From an uncultured Bacteroidota bacterium (lineage in GTDB: Bacteria > Bacteroidota > Bacteroidia > Flavobacteriales > Flavobacteriaceae), in the NCBI GenBank assembly GCA_902546095.1, contig CACCIQ010000006.1:1-52065 (forward strand): a stretch of 52,065 nt of DNA, read 5' to 3'. This document shows, one piece after another, positions 10,391 to 18,336 of this stretch (positions are counted from its first letter, which is position 1; each line of letters opens with the position of its first letter). A model generated the notes under the pieces. The model made no database searches. It was not told the origin of the DNA and worked only from the letters and a program-made list of their open reading frames with translations. Position numbers and translations under genes: made by a program.

Positions 10391-10867
10391 TTAGAATCTA
10401 AAGTGTGAAAAGGCCTTATTAGCTTCGGCCATTTTATGAGTATCTGTTTTTTTCTTTACTGCAGCTCCCTCCTCTTTCTCAGCAGCTAGTATTTCTGCAG
10501 CTAATTTTTGTGACATTGACTTCTCATTTCTCTTTCTTGAAAAACTTATTAGCCACTTCATAGCAAGAGAAATTTTTCTATCTGGCCTTATTTGCATTGG
10601 AATTTGAAAAGTAGCACCACCAACTCTTCTACTTCTTACTTCGACATGTGGCATTACGTTGGATAAACCATCTTTCCAAATTTCAAGGGAAGATTTTTCA
10701 GAGTCTTGTTTTTTTGACTCAATTATATCAAGTGCATCGTAAAATATTTTGAATGCTATAGATTTCTTGCCATCCCACATCAGCATATTGACAAATCTGG
10801 TAACTAATTGATCGTTAAATTTTGGGTCGGGGAGTAAAGGACGTTTCTTAGCTTTTCTTTTTCTCAT
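10391..10867 (-). CDS. rpsG: 30S ribosomal protein S7
   Basis: S7 nucleates the head of the small subunit and lines the E-site; in E. coli it regulates the str operon. The 158-residue product begins [19 protein letters not shown] and has the S7 blocks [21 protein letters not shown] and [13 protein letters not shown], ending [11 protein letters not shown]. It is 35 bp downstream of rpsL, one of the widest gaps in this operon. Confidence 0.99.
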   Translation of the reverse strand: MRKRKAKKRPLLPDPKFNDQLVTRFVNMLMWDGKKSIAFKIFYDALDIIESKKQDSEKSSLEIWKDGLSNVMPHVEVRSRRVGGATFQIPMQIRPDRKISLAMKWLISFSRKRNEKSMSQKLAAEILAAEKEEGAAVKKKTDTHKMAEANKAFSHFRF

Positions 10868-10902
10868 TATTTTTTATTGAGCGGTTCATAATATTTTGAA
10901 CA

Positions 10903-11283
10903 TCATTTTTTTGCCTTTGCCTTTTTGGCACCATACTTCGATCTTCTCTGTAACCTTCCTTCAACACCTGCAGTATCAAGAGCACCTCTGACAATATGGT
11001 AACGGACACCAGGTAGATCTTTAACTCTACCTCCTCTAACAAGAACAATTGAATGTTCCTGAAGATTATGCCCCTCACCAGGGATGTAAGCATTTACTTC
11101 TATACCATTAGTTAAACGTACTCTAGCTACTTTTCTCATAGCAGAATTAGGCTTTTTAGGAGTAGTTGTATAAACTCTCGTACAAACACCTCTTTTTTGA
11201 GGACATCCGACAAGAGAAGCTGATTTGCTTTTCTTTACAACTTTTTTTCTTCCTTTTCGAACTAATTGTGATATAGTTGGCAT
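10903..11283 (-). CDS. rpsL: 30S ribosomal protein S12
   Basis: S12 controls decoding accuracy at the A-site. The 126-residue protein has [17 protein letters not shown], with the lysine (PKKPNS) whose replacement gives streptomycin resistance in other bacteria, so this allele looks drug-sensitive. The loop [13 protein letters not shown] contains the aspartate that is methylthiolated in E. coli. It is the first gene of the long minus-strand operon and lies just downstream of a near-perfect Bacteroidota promoter. Confidence 0.99.
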   Translation of the reverse strand: MPTISQLVRKGRKKVVKKSKSASLVGCPQKRGVCTRVYTTTPKKPNSAMRKVARVRLTNGIEVNAYIPGEGHNLQEHSIVLVRGGRVKDLPGVRYHIVRGALDTAGVEGRLQRRSKYGAKKAKAKK

Positions 11284-11314
11284 CTAAATATAATTTTCCT
11301 TCTTAAAAGGGCTG

Positions 11315-11345
11315 CAAATGTATAATATTTTTAGAACTAATCAAA
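11315..11345 (-). promoter_or_regulatory. Promoter of the str-S10-spc operon
   Basis: On the minus strand the sequence reads TTTG, 19 bases, TACATTTG, an exact match to the Bacteroidota housekeeping promoter (TTTG near -33, TAnnTTTG near -7). The downstream box ends 31 bp before the rpsL ATG, giving an untranslated leader of about 25 bases. This is the best promoter match in the window, as expected for the ribosomal operon. Confidence 0.75.
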
Positions 11346-11541
11346 TCAATAGAAAAAAAATATTTAAAAAGATTGTAGGCAATTTTTTTTCTAGCATGCT
11401 TGCAATATATATATATAATGTATGTGTGATTTATTGTTTTTTGAGGAATTCTCAATCGTGATAAGTAATAATTACATTAATCTCAATAAAAGGATTTTAT
11501 TTTTATACCTCTGTAAAAAATTGAATTTTTTTCTTTTTTTC

Positions 11542-11572
11542 TTTGCGTATTAACAATTTATTAACATATTTG
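11542..11572 (+). promoter_or_regulatory. Promoter of susC/susD
   Basis: TTTG at 11542-11545 is followed after 19 bases by CATATTTG at 11565-11572, one mismatch from TAnnTTTG. The box ends 22 bp before the susC ATG. The spacing equals that of the rpsL promoter on the other strand. Confidence 0.55.
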
Positions 11573-11594
11573 TGGGTTCAAATAAATAAATATT

Positions 11595-14500
11595 ATGAAA
11601 AAACTATTTTTTAAAGCAATGTTTATGTCGTTTCTAATGGCATTTCAATTAAGCTTTGCTCAAAAAACAGTTTCTGGTACAGTTACTGATGATAATTCTG
11701 TTCCTCTTCCGGGGGCAACTATTGTCGTTGAGGGTACTTCTACGGGTGTGACAACTGACTTTGATGGAAATTATTCTATCTCGGCCTCTGAAGGCGATGT
11801 TCTTGTTGTTAGCTTTGTTGGGTACGCATCTGCATCTGCTACTGTTGGAGCATCATCAACTTTAAATTTTAGCTTATCACCATCAAGTGCTTTGGAGGAG
11901 GTTGTAGTAACCGCTCTTGGTATTTCTAGGGATAAAAAGTCTCTTGGTTTCGCCCAACAGTCTGTCTCTGGTGATGTAATTGCTGAAAGCAAACAAGTTG
12001 ACCTTAATGTCGCATTGACAGGAAAGGTTGCCGGTGTTCAAATGATTGGCGGATCAAGTTCAACTTTTGACAACGGCTTCTTAAGACTTAGAGGTGAATC
12101 AGACGTTTTATACGTTGTAGATGGTGTAAAAGTTTACGCTATGTCAGATATTAACGTAGATAACATCGCTAATATTTCAGTACTTAAAGGTGCTGCTGCA
12201 ACTGCACTGTATGGTGCTGATGCAAAAAGTGGTGTAATCGTTATAACTTCAAAGAAAGCTAAGGCTGGTGAAAACAATTTTACTGTTAATCATTCAACAT
12301 CAATTAGCTCTGTCTCGTTACTTCCTAAGTATCAAAACGAGTATGGTGGTGGATATTATCAGGATTGGGATACTTTCACTTATAACCCGGCTACAGATCC
12401 TGCTTCTTGGTCTGCGTTTAATGGACACAAAATTCCTTATTATGGTGCTGATGAATCATGGGGACCTCCAATGGATGGAACTATGGTAAGACACTGGGAT
12501 AGTTGGATACCTAACCACCCAGAATTCGGTAGCCTGAGAGCATGGAATCCAAATCCAGATAACGTAAAAGACTTCTTTAACAATGGTGTTGAAAACAGTA
12601 CTACTCTTGCATTCAATAGTGGTTCAGATACAGCAACTGTAAGAGGTTCTATGAGATTAATTGACGAACAGTTACCGTTCCCTAACACGGATAGGAACCA
12701 GATTGATGTTAATGTTACTGGTGATGTTAAGATTGCAGATAAGTTAACTGCGTTTACATCATTAAATTATCAGTACAGAAAGACATTAAACTTCCCTACA
12801 AACGGTTACGGTGGTTTAGGTGCAAACTTTAGCCAATGGTGGCAACGTCAATTGGATATGGACAGATTAGCAAATAATTATGCTTTTGAGGGTAAATACT
12901 ACACTTGGAATAGAATTTCTGCAAGAAATGCTACACCTAAGTATTGGGATGCTCCTCAATTTGACTTTTATGTTGATCAAAACAACCAAAGAAAAAATAC
13001 ATTATTTGGTAACTTTGGACTTAACTATGAAATAAATGATAATATTTCTGCTACTGTTGAAGCAAGAAGAAGATTTAATTCATATGAGTCTAACGGAAGA
13101 ACTGGATGGGGCGGTATTGACCAAGCATCATTTAGTGAGTCTACTTCCAGATATGTTCAAAATGAGTTAGCAGCAACTTTACAATATGATGAAAGATTCG
13201 AAGACTTCGACATTTCAGCTATTTTAGGTTACCAAGCGACTCAAAATAGAAATCAATCAATTTCTGCATCTACTGTAGGTGGGTTATCAATACCTGATTT
13301 TTACAGTATTGCAACATCGGTTGATAGACCAAATTACTCTTCTAGTTTATCCAAATCTAAAGTTTTATCTACATATGCGAGTGTTTCTGTTGGATACAAC
13401 AGTATTGCATACTTAGATGGATCTTACAGATTTGACTGGGGATCTACTGCGAATCCTGATGATAACAGAATCGAAACATGGGGTCTTTCAGGTAGTTTAA
13501 TTCTTAGTGAATTAATTAATAGTGCAGATATAACTTTTGCTAAACTAAGAGCTGGTTATTCTGAAGCTCCTGTATTCCCAGGTACATATGCTACAACTCA
13601 GGTTTACAGTGTAGGAACTGCATACGGAACTTTCCCGAGATTTGCTGTTCCAAACACTCAAGCAAATCCAAACCTATTAGGTGGTACTAGAAGCGAGTTT
13701 GAAGTTGGTGCTGAATTTAGTTTCCTTGATAACAAAATCGGTATTGACATAACATACTTTGATAGAAAAGATAAAGACCAACCAATCTCTATTCCTGTAA
13801 CTGGTTCAACTGGTTATACTGGTTTAGCTATTAACTCTGGTGAATCTTCAGCTGAAGGTTTCGAGGTAACTTTAAACCTTAACCCTGTTTCAACTGCTGA
13901 TTTTAACTGGGATTTGTCTGTTAACTTTGCTACTTTAAATAAGTACACTGATAAGTTAGCTGATGGTATCGATGTTAGAGTTCTTGACAGCTGGGCTTCT
14001 TGGTATAGCTTACAATTACAAGAAAGAGTTGGTGAAGAATGGGGAATGTGGGTAGGTAGAAAAAAGGCTAGAGATGCTAATGGTACTCAAATCTTAACTT
14101 CTACAGGTAGAGCCACTTATGAAAGTCAACAAATTCTAGGTAATTTATTACCTGACTTCACTGGTGGATTGACTTCTACATTGAACTACAAAAATTGGGA
14201 TTTAGGTCTTGGATTTGATTTCCAAAAAGGTGGTACTTTCTACTCTACAACTAACATGTTTACATACTACTCCGGTATTCACGAGGATACTATAGGTCTT
14301 AATGCTAAAGGTAATCCTTTAAGAGACCCTGTTTCAGCTGGTGGAGGAGTAAATGTAGTAGGTGTTACTGCAAGTGGAGAGCCTGTAGACACTTACATGA
14401 GTGCTAGTTTCTATTTTTACCAGCATTTCTTCGGAAATCACGAAAACTGGTTATATGATGCTTCTTATGTTAAGCTAAGAACAGCAAGATTAGGATATAA

Positions 14501-14720
14501 TTTTTCTAAAGACTTGCTTGACGGAACACCATTCGACAACGTAAACGTTGCGTTGGTGGGTAATAACTTATTGTTATTGTATTCTAACATTCCACATGGT
14601 GGACTTGATCCTAGTGAGATCGAAGGATCTGGATCAATCGCTACTGGATATAGAAACGTTGAAGGTGGTCAGTTACCTCCATCAAGAACAATAGGTCTTA
14701 ACGTAAGTCTAACATTTTAA
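11595..14720 (+). CDS. SusC/RagA-family TonB-dependent outer-membrane transporter
   Basis: A 22-strand outer-membrane porter that takes up a ligand presented by its SusD lipoprotein, powered by TonB. A signal peptide (residues 1-22, ending LSFA) is followed by a carboxypeptidase-regulatory-like domain (about 24-95), a TonB-box-like segment EEVVVTALG (101-109), the plug domain (about 125-220, with VLYVVDGVKV and VLKGAAATALYGADA) and a beta-barrel ending in Phe (GLNVSLTF). At 1041 residues it is of usual size. It is followed after 17 bp by a SusD gene. No carbohydrase, sulfatase, peptidase or sigma/anti-sigma gene lies next to the pair, so the substrate cannot be inferred. Many codons end in C or T (AAC, TAC, GGT), unlike the plainer A/T-rich usage of the neighbours, which suggests strong expression. 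Confidence 0.95.
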   Translation: MKKLFFKAMFMSFLMAFQLSFAQKTVSGTVTDDNSVPLPGATIVVEGTSTGVTTDFDGNYSISASEGDVLVVSFVGYASASATVGASSTLNFSLSPSSALEEVVVTALGISRDKKSLGFAQQSVSGDVIAESKQVDLNVALTGKVAGVQMIGGSSSTFDNGFLRLRGESDVLYVVDGVKVYAMSDINVDNIANISVLKGAAATALYGADAKSGVIVITSKKAKAGENNFTVNHSTSISSVSLLPKYQNEYGGGYYQDWDTFTYNPATDPASWSAFNGHKIPYYGADESWGPPMDGTMVRHWDSWIPNHPEFGSLRAWNPNPDNVKDFFNNGVENSTTLAFNSGSDTATVRGSMRLIDEQLPFPNTDRNQIDVNVTGDVKIADKLTAFTSLNYQYRKTLNFPTNGYGGLGANFSQWWQRQLDMDRLANNYAFEGKYYTWNRISARNATPKYWDAPQFDFYVDQNNQRKNTLFGNFGLNYEINDNISATVEARRRFNSYESNGRTGWGGIDQASFSESTSRYVQNELAATLQYDERFEDFDISAILGYQATQNRNQSISASTVGGLSIPDFYSIATSVDRPNYSSSLSKSKVLSTYASVSVGYNSIAYLDGSYRFDWGSTANPDDNRIETWGLSGSLILSELINSADITFAKLRAGYSEAPVFPGTYATTQVYSVGTAYGTFPRFAVPNTQANPNLLGGTRSEFEVGAEFSFLDNKIGIDITYFDRKDKDQPISIPVTGSTGYTGLAINSGESSAEGFEVTLNLNPVSTADFNWDLSVNFATLNKYTDKLADGIDVRVLDSWASWYSLQLQERVGEEWGMWVGRKKARDANGTQILTSTGRATYESQQILGNLLPDFTGGLTSTLNYKNWDLGLGFDFQKGGTFYSTTNMFTYYSGIHEDTIGLNAKGNPLRDPVSAGGGVNVVGVTASGEPVDTYMSASFYFYQHFFGNHENWLYDASYVKLRTARLGYNFSKDLLDGTPFDNVNVALVGNNLLLLYSNIPHGGLDPSEIEGSGSIATGYRNVEGGQLPPSRTIGLNVSLTF

Positions 14721-14737
14721 TATATAATTTTTATCAA

Positions 14738-16159
14738 ATGAAAAATTTAATTAATAAAATTGGAGTTTTAACGGTTGTTTTCTCATTATTCTTAGTTTCC
14801 TGTGAAACTGTAGACTTTGGTGACGAAAATGTTAACCCTAACTCTCCAACGTCTAAAAAAACGGATGCATTACTAACTAATGCTATGACATGGATGCCTA
14901 ACATAGTTAGTCCTGTGACTCCGAATTATTATGTTCAAACTGTTTCTGATGTAACATATACTTCTTATTCAAGATATGATACTGAAGAATGGTCATGGAA
15001 TGGTTATTACACTGGACCACTAAAAGACTTAAAGGAAATTCTTGATTTAAATGAGAAGTTTCCTGGTGAAGTAACTGGTGGTGGTAGTAATGGTAATCAA
15101 AAAGCTGCTGCTCACATCATGATGGCATATTATTATCTAAACATTACTGATAGATGGGGTTATGCTCCTTACTCAGAAGCTTTAATGGGTTCTGAAAATA
15201 CAGCTCCAAAATTTGATTCTGTTGAAGCAATTTACACTTCTTTGTTATCAAATCTTGATGCTGCTATCGGAATGATGGATAATGGTGGCTTAAATGGAGA
15301 TATCCTTTTCGGAGGAAATATGAATGGATGGAAGGTAATGGCAAACACTATCAAAATGAGAATTGCATTAAGAATGGCTGATGTAGATCCTTCTACAGCT
15401 GCTAGCGTGTTCAATTCTGCATATAATAGTGGAGTAATTGGTCAAGGTGGTGATTTACACTATCCTTATCTTACTAGTGATGCTTTTGATAATCCATGGC
15501 AAGACAGATTTCAAACAAGATATGATTTTGTTGTAAGTGAACTATTTATAGATCACTTAAAAGCAACTGGTGATCCAAGACTTCCATATATGGCCGATGG
15601 TACTGCAATTTCTAACGGAACTGAGTATGTTGGTCTCGAATATGGACTTGAAAATCCAGGTATCCTAGAAACTCTTTTATCTGGAATTGATGGTAGAATC
15701 ATCTATGATGGTACTCAACAAGGTGGATGGATTGCTACATACGCTGAAGTATGTTTTGCAATGGCTGAAGCTAATGAAAGAGGATGGACAACTGTTGGTG
15801 ATACTTTAACTTGGTTAAAGTTAGGTATCCAATCATCTTGTGAAAGATGGGGTGTTCCATCTGCATCTGCTGCTTCATTTGCAGCGTCTGCAACTCTTGG
15901 ATCAAATCCAATGGAAACAATTGCAATGGCAAAATGGACAGATATGTTCTTACAAGGTTACGAGGCTTGGACTGAATGGAGAAGACTTGACTTCCCAGTC
16001 CTTTCACCACCAGCTGCTGCAATTACTGGTACTGGAGTACCTGTAAGAAATGGGTATGGAGGTTTGGTTCCTACGCAAAATGCTGCTAGCTACAATGCTG
16101 CTGTTTCTGCACAAGGACCTGATAACCAGGATACAAAGTTATGGTGGGATACTAAGTAA
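14738..16159 (+). CDS. SusD/RagB-family nutrient-binding lipoprotein (SusD-like_2 type)
   Basis: Surface lipoprotein forming the lid of the SusC transporter. The N-terminus is a lipoprotein signal with lipobox LVSC (C22). The start of the mature part (NVNPNSPTSKKTDALLTNAM) and the C-terminus ending DTKLWWDTK are those of the SusD-like_2 branch (PF12771 as I recall it), not classic SusD. The helical TPR-like core includes HIMMAYYYLNITDRWGYAPYSEAL. Length 473 is typical. It is co-transcribed with the upstream susC and followed by a strong terminator. The ligand is unknown; members of this branch are often not in polysaccharide loci. Confidence 0.93.
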   Translation: MKNLINKIGVLTVVFSLFLVSCETVDFGDENVNPNSPTSKKTDALLTNAMTWMPNIVSPVTPNYYVQTVSDVTYTSYSRYDTEEWSWNGYYTGPLKDLKEILDLNEKFPGEVTGGGSNGNQKAAAHIMMAYYYLNITDRWGYAPYSEALMGSENTAPKFDSVEAIYTSLLSNLDAAIGMMDNGGLNGDILFGGNMNGWKVMANTIKMRIALRMADVDPSTAASVFNSAYNSGVIGQGGDLHYPYLTSDAFDNPWQDRFQTRYDFVVSELFIDHLKATGDPRLPYMADGTAISNGTEYVGLEYGLENPGILETLLSGIDGRIIYDGTQQGGWIATYAEVCFAMAEANERGWTTVGDTLTWLKLGIQSSCERWGVPSASAASFAASATLGSNPMETIAMAKWTDMFLQGYEAWTEWRRLDFPVLSPPAAAITGTGVPVRNGYGGLVPTQNAASYNAAVSAQGPDNQDTKLWWDTK

Positions 16160-16185
16160 TTAGTTATCACTTAAATTTTAAAAAA

Positions 16186-16211
16186 GCGTCCCAATGGGGC
16201 GCTTTTTTTTT
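16186..16211 (+). terminator. Intrinsic terminator after susD
   Basis: A 7-bp GC-rich stem (GCGTCCC 16186-16192 with GGGGCGC 16196-16202, one G-T wobble) closes a 3-base loop and is followed by nine T (16203-16211). A run of A precedes it, so the structure would also work weakly on the other strand. It is the only classical rho-independent terminator I found in the window. Confidence 0.9.
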
Positions 16212-16238
16212 AAATTAGTACATTCAAAAACTCAATAA

Positions 16239-16928
16239 ATGAAAAAAATTATATTTTTTATTCTATTAATAAATTCAATTAATTCACAAAATCTTTCCGA
16301 ACTGACAGAACAAAACTTATTCAGAGGAGGTAATGTGTTTTTAATTGATAAAATGAATAGTTATGATTTAGATATTGATGGCACTCCATATCTAAACCCT
16401 GACTTTGATAAAGGACAAATCATATTTGAAAATGGTAATAGCTACAGTGGCGAAATAAGAATTGATCTTGTTGCTCAAAATTTTCAAATTAGAGGAAAAG
16501 ATGGAAAAATAACTCCGATTGAGGTAAATGACAAAGTTAAAATTAAGATCAATGGTGACCAATACAAACTTCACGCTATTAATACAACTGAATTTGGAGA
16601 AGTTGGTATTCTTAGAGAATGTATTGAATTAGATAATATAAGTCTATACTATTTCCCAAGAAAAAAGCTTCAAAAACCAATTGAGGCTGGAATTAGTGCA
16701 CCTACATCGGGATATGGAAAAACTGACAATCCAGAATGGAAAGATGATGGCTTTTATTTTTTTAAGATAAATGGTAAGTACTTGGAAGTTCCAACCAAGT
16801 ATAAAAAACTTCTGGAACTAAAAATTTTTGATGAAGTAAAATTAAAAGCTTTCAGAAAAAAATATAAACTTGACTTAAGGAAGGAAGGTAAACTAATTGA
16901 GCTGGTTAAATATTTTAATGAAAATTGA
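16239..16928 (+). CDS. Exported protein of unknown function
   Basis: I do not recognise this family. The 229-residue product starts with a probable signal peptide (MKKIIFFILLINSINS, then QN). The mature part is rich in beta-type patterns and charged residues, with a glycine/aspartate stretch (ENGNSYSGEIRID), an aromatic pair IELDNISLYYFPRKK, and a lysine-rich C-terminal third (about residues 180-229) that looks helical. No membrane span, cysteine lipobox or T9SS tail is visible, so it is probably periplasmic. Its TGA overlaps the ATG of rlmB by one base (TGATG), so the two are translated together. It may be flavobacterium-specific. Confidence 0.8.
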   Translation: MKKIIFFILLINSINSQNLSELTEQNLFRGGNVFLIDKMNSYDLDIDGTPYLNPDFDKGQIIFENGNSYSGEIRIDLVAQNFQIRGKDGKITPIEVNDKVKIKINGDQYKLHAINTTEFGEVGILRECIELDNISLYYFPRKKLQKPIEAGISAPTSGYGKTDNPEWKDDGFYFFKINGKYLEVPTKYKKLLELKIFDEVKLKAFRKKYKLDLRKEGKLIELVKYFNEN

Positions 16929-17659
16929 TGAATTCAGAAAAAGAGCTCCTAATTTATGGAAAAAGAGCTGTTTACGAAGCATTAGAAAACGATGTTGAAA
17001 TTGATAAAGTTTTTCTTCAAAAAAATAATTCGTACTTAGACAATATAAAATCAAAAATTCATAAAAAAAATATTCAAGTCTCCTTTGTACCTGTTGAAAA
17101 ACTAAATAAGTTAACTAAAAATAATCATCAAGGAATCGTGGCTACGATTTCTCCAGTATCAACTTTAGACATTAATGGTTTAGAAGGTAAATTAAAAAAT
17201 ACTAAATCATTATTAATTTTAGTTTTAGATGGAATAACCGATACAAAGAATTTTGGAGCAATCATAAGAAGTGCCGAGTGCTTCGATGTTGATTTGATAA
17301 TTATACCTAAAACCGGTAGCTCTCCAATAAATGGTGAAACAATAAAGTCGTCCTCAGGTGCCATATTTAATGTTCCAATTTGTAAAGTAAATCACATTAA
17401 GGATGCTATTTTTCTCCTCAAAGAAAATGAAATAAACCTAGTAGGAACTAGTGATAAAGGATTTTCATCATTATATGAGCATAAATTTAATTCAAGAACA
17501 GCTATAATTATCGGATCGGAGGGTCAAGGAATTAATAAATCAGTGCTGAAACTTTGCGATCAAGTTGTGAATATAGTAATGCAAGGAAAAATTTCCTCTC
17601 TAAACGTTTCAGTAGCTACTGGGATTTTCTTGTCGGAGTTCAGAAGACAGTTTAGTTAA
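16928..17659 (+). CDS. rlmB: RlmB-type 23S rRNA (guanosine-2'-O-)-methyltransferase
   Basis: SPOUT (TrmH) family enzyme predicted to methylate the 2'-OH of a guanosine in the peptidyl transferase loop of 23S rRNA, using SAM. An N-terminal substrate-binding domain (GKRAVYEALEN to about residue 75) is followed by the knotted catalytic domain with motif 1 NFGAIIRSAECF, motif 2 IIIGSEGQGI and motif 3 ISSLNVSVATGI. The ATG at 16928 is chosen over the in-frame TTG at 16925. 243 residues is the usual length. RlmB and the tRNA enzyme TrmH are hard to separate; the N-terminal domain favours RlmB. Its stop TAA overlaps, on the palindrome TTAA, the stop of the convergent HAD gene. Confidence 0.88.
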   Translation: MNSEKELLIYGKRAVYEALENDVEIDKVFLQKNNSYLDNIKSKIHKKNIQVSFVPVEKLNKLTKNNHQGIVATISPVSTLDINGLEGKLKNTKSLLILVLDGITDTKNFGAIIRSAECFDVDLIIIPKTGSSPINGETIKSSSGAIFNVPICKVNHIKDAIFLLKENEINLVGTSDKGFSSLYEHKFNSRTAIIIGSEGQGINKSVLKLCDQVVNIVMQGKISSLNVSVATGIFLSEFRRQFS

Positions 17660-18336
17660 AGAATATCTTTTAAAGTATTTAACTTATTAATAATTAAACA
17701 CATATCATGCTTTTTTTCTCCAAAGTTAGCATAATGAATTGCTTGCATACCAACTGAAAGTGCTCCCATTATATCTGCCTCAAAACTATCACCTATCATC
17801 AAAGACTCTATTGGTTTGGAATTTGAATTTTTCAATGCATATTGAAAAATAATTGGATTGGGTTTTTTAACACCTACTGATTCAGAGTCAAAAACTTGGC
17901 TGAAATAAGTATTGATTTTAGAGTTATTTAGTTTATTAGCTTGAACATTTTTAAATCCATTTGTTAGAATAAATAACTTATATTTTGGCTTTAAATATTC
18001 TAACAATTCAAGTGCACCTTCAATCAAATAATTAAATTTTGGTAATGTTTCAATATAATCATCAGAGAGTTTATTAATTAATTTAGAGGGTACATTCAAT
18101 TTCAATTTATTGAATGCTTCATTTAACCTATTATATCTTAAATATTCTTTTGTTATAGACTCATTTCTATATAATTTCCAATATTTAAGATTAATAGGAA
18201 TATATATCTCTAAAAACTCATCCATGTCAATATTAAGTTTATTTTCTTCGAATAAAAGCTTAAATGTACATGCTGAATTTCTCTCAAAGTCCCATAATGT
18301 GTGATCTAAATCAAAAAAAATATTTTTAATGTTCAT
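17656..18336 (-). CDS. HAD-superfamily hydrolase, YjjG-like nucleotidase
   Basis: HAD phosphatase likely to remove phosphate from (non-canonical) pyrimidine nucleotides, in the cytoplasm. Motif I is FFDLDHTLWDF with nucleophile D9 and acid D11; motif II is FILTNGF; the lysine and motif III block is GVKKPNPIIFQYAL and MIGDSFEADIMGA. The alpha-helical cap between residues 15 and 90 fits the YjjG/YfnB subgroup. At 226 residues the length is normal. Its start overlaps the end of mpl by 11 bp. Substrate specificity is an inference from the subgroup. Confidence 0.85.
   Translation of the reverse strand: MNIKNIFFDLDHTLWDFERNSACTFKLLFEENKLNIDMDEFLEIYIPINLKYWKLYRNESITKEYLRYNRLNEAFNKLKLNVPSKLINKLSDDYIETLPKFNYLIEGALELLEYLKPKYKLFILTNGFKNVQANKLNNSKINTYFSQVFDSESVGVKKPNPIIFQYALKNSNSKPIESLMIGDSFEADIMGALSVGMQAIHYANFGEKKHDMCLIINKLNTLKDIL

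Larger units (their letters stand above)
11284..11594. other. Divergent intergenic region between rpsL and susC
   Basis: This 311-bp gap is the largest non-coding stretch of the window. It is very AT-rich and holds two outward-facing promoters, at 11315-11345 toward rpsL and 11542-11572 toward susC. Between them (about 11346-11541) I see only A/T runs, a short (AT)n run near 11407-11418 (atatatatataat) and no convincing ORF, hairpin or known riboswitch. It may hold regulator sites I cannot name. Confidence 0.7.

Noticed and set aside
10848-11093. Minus-strand ORF overlapping rpsL and rpsG
   Set aside because: A shifted frame of rpsL with low-complexity translation; rpsL itself is unmistakable.
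11346-11541. Possible small gene or RNA in the rpsL-susC gap
   Set aside because: Only A/T runs, no ORF with a start of fair length and no stable hairpin.
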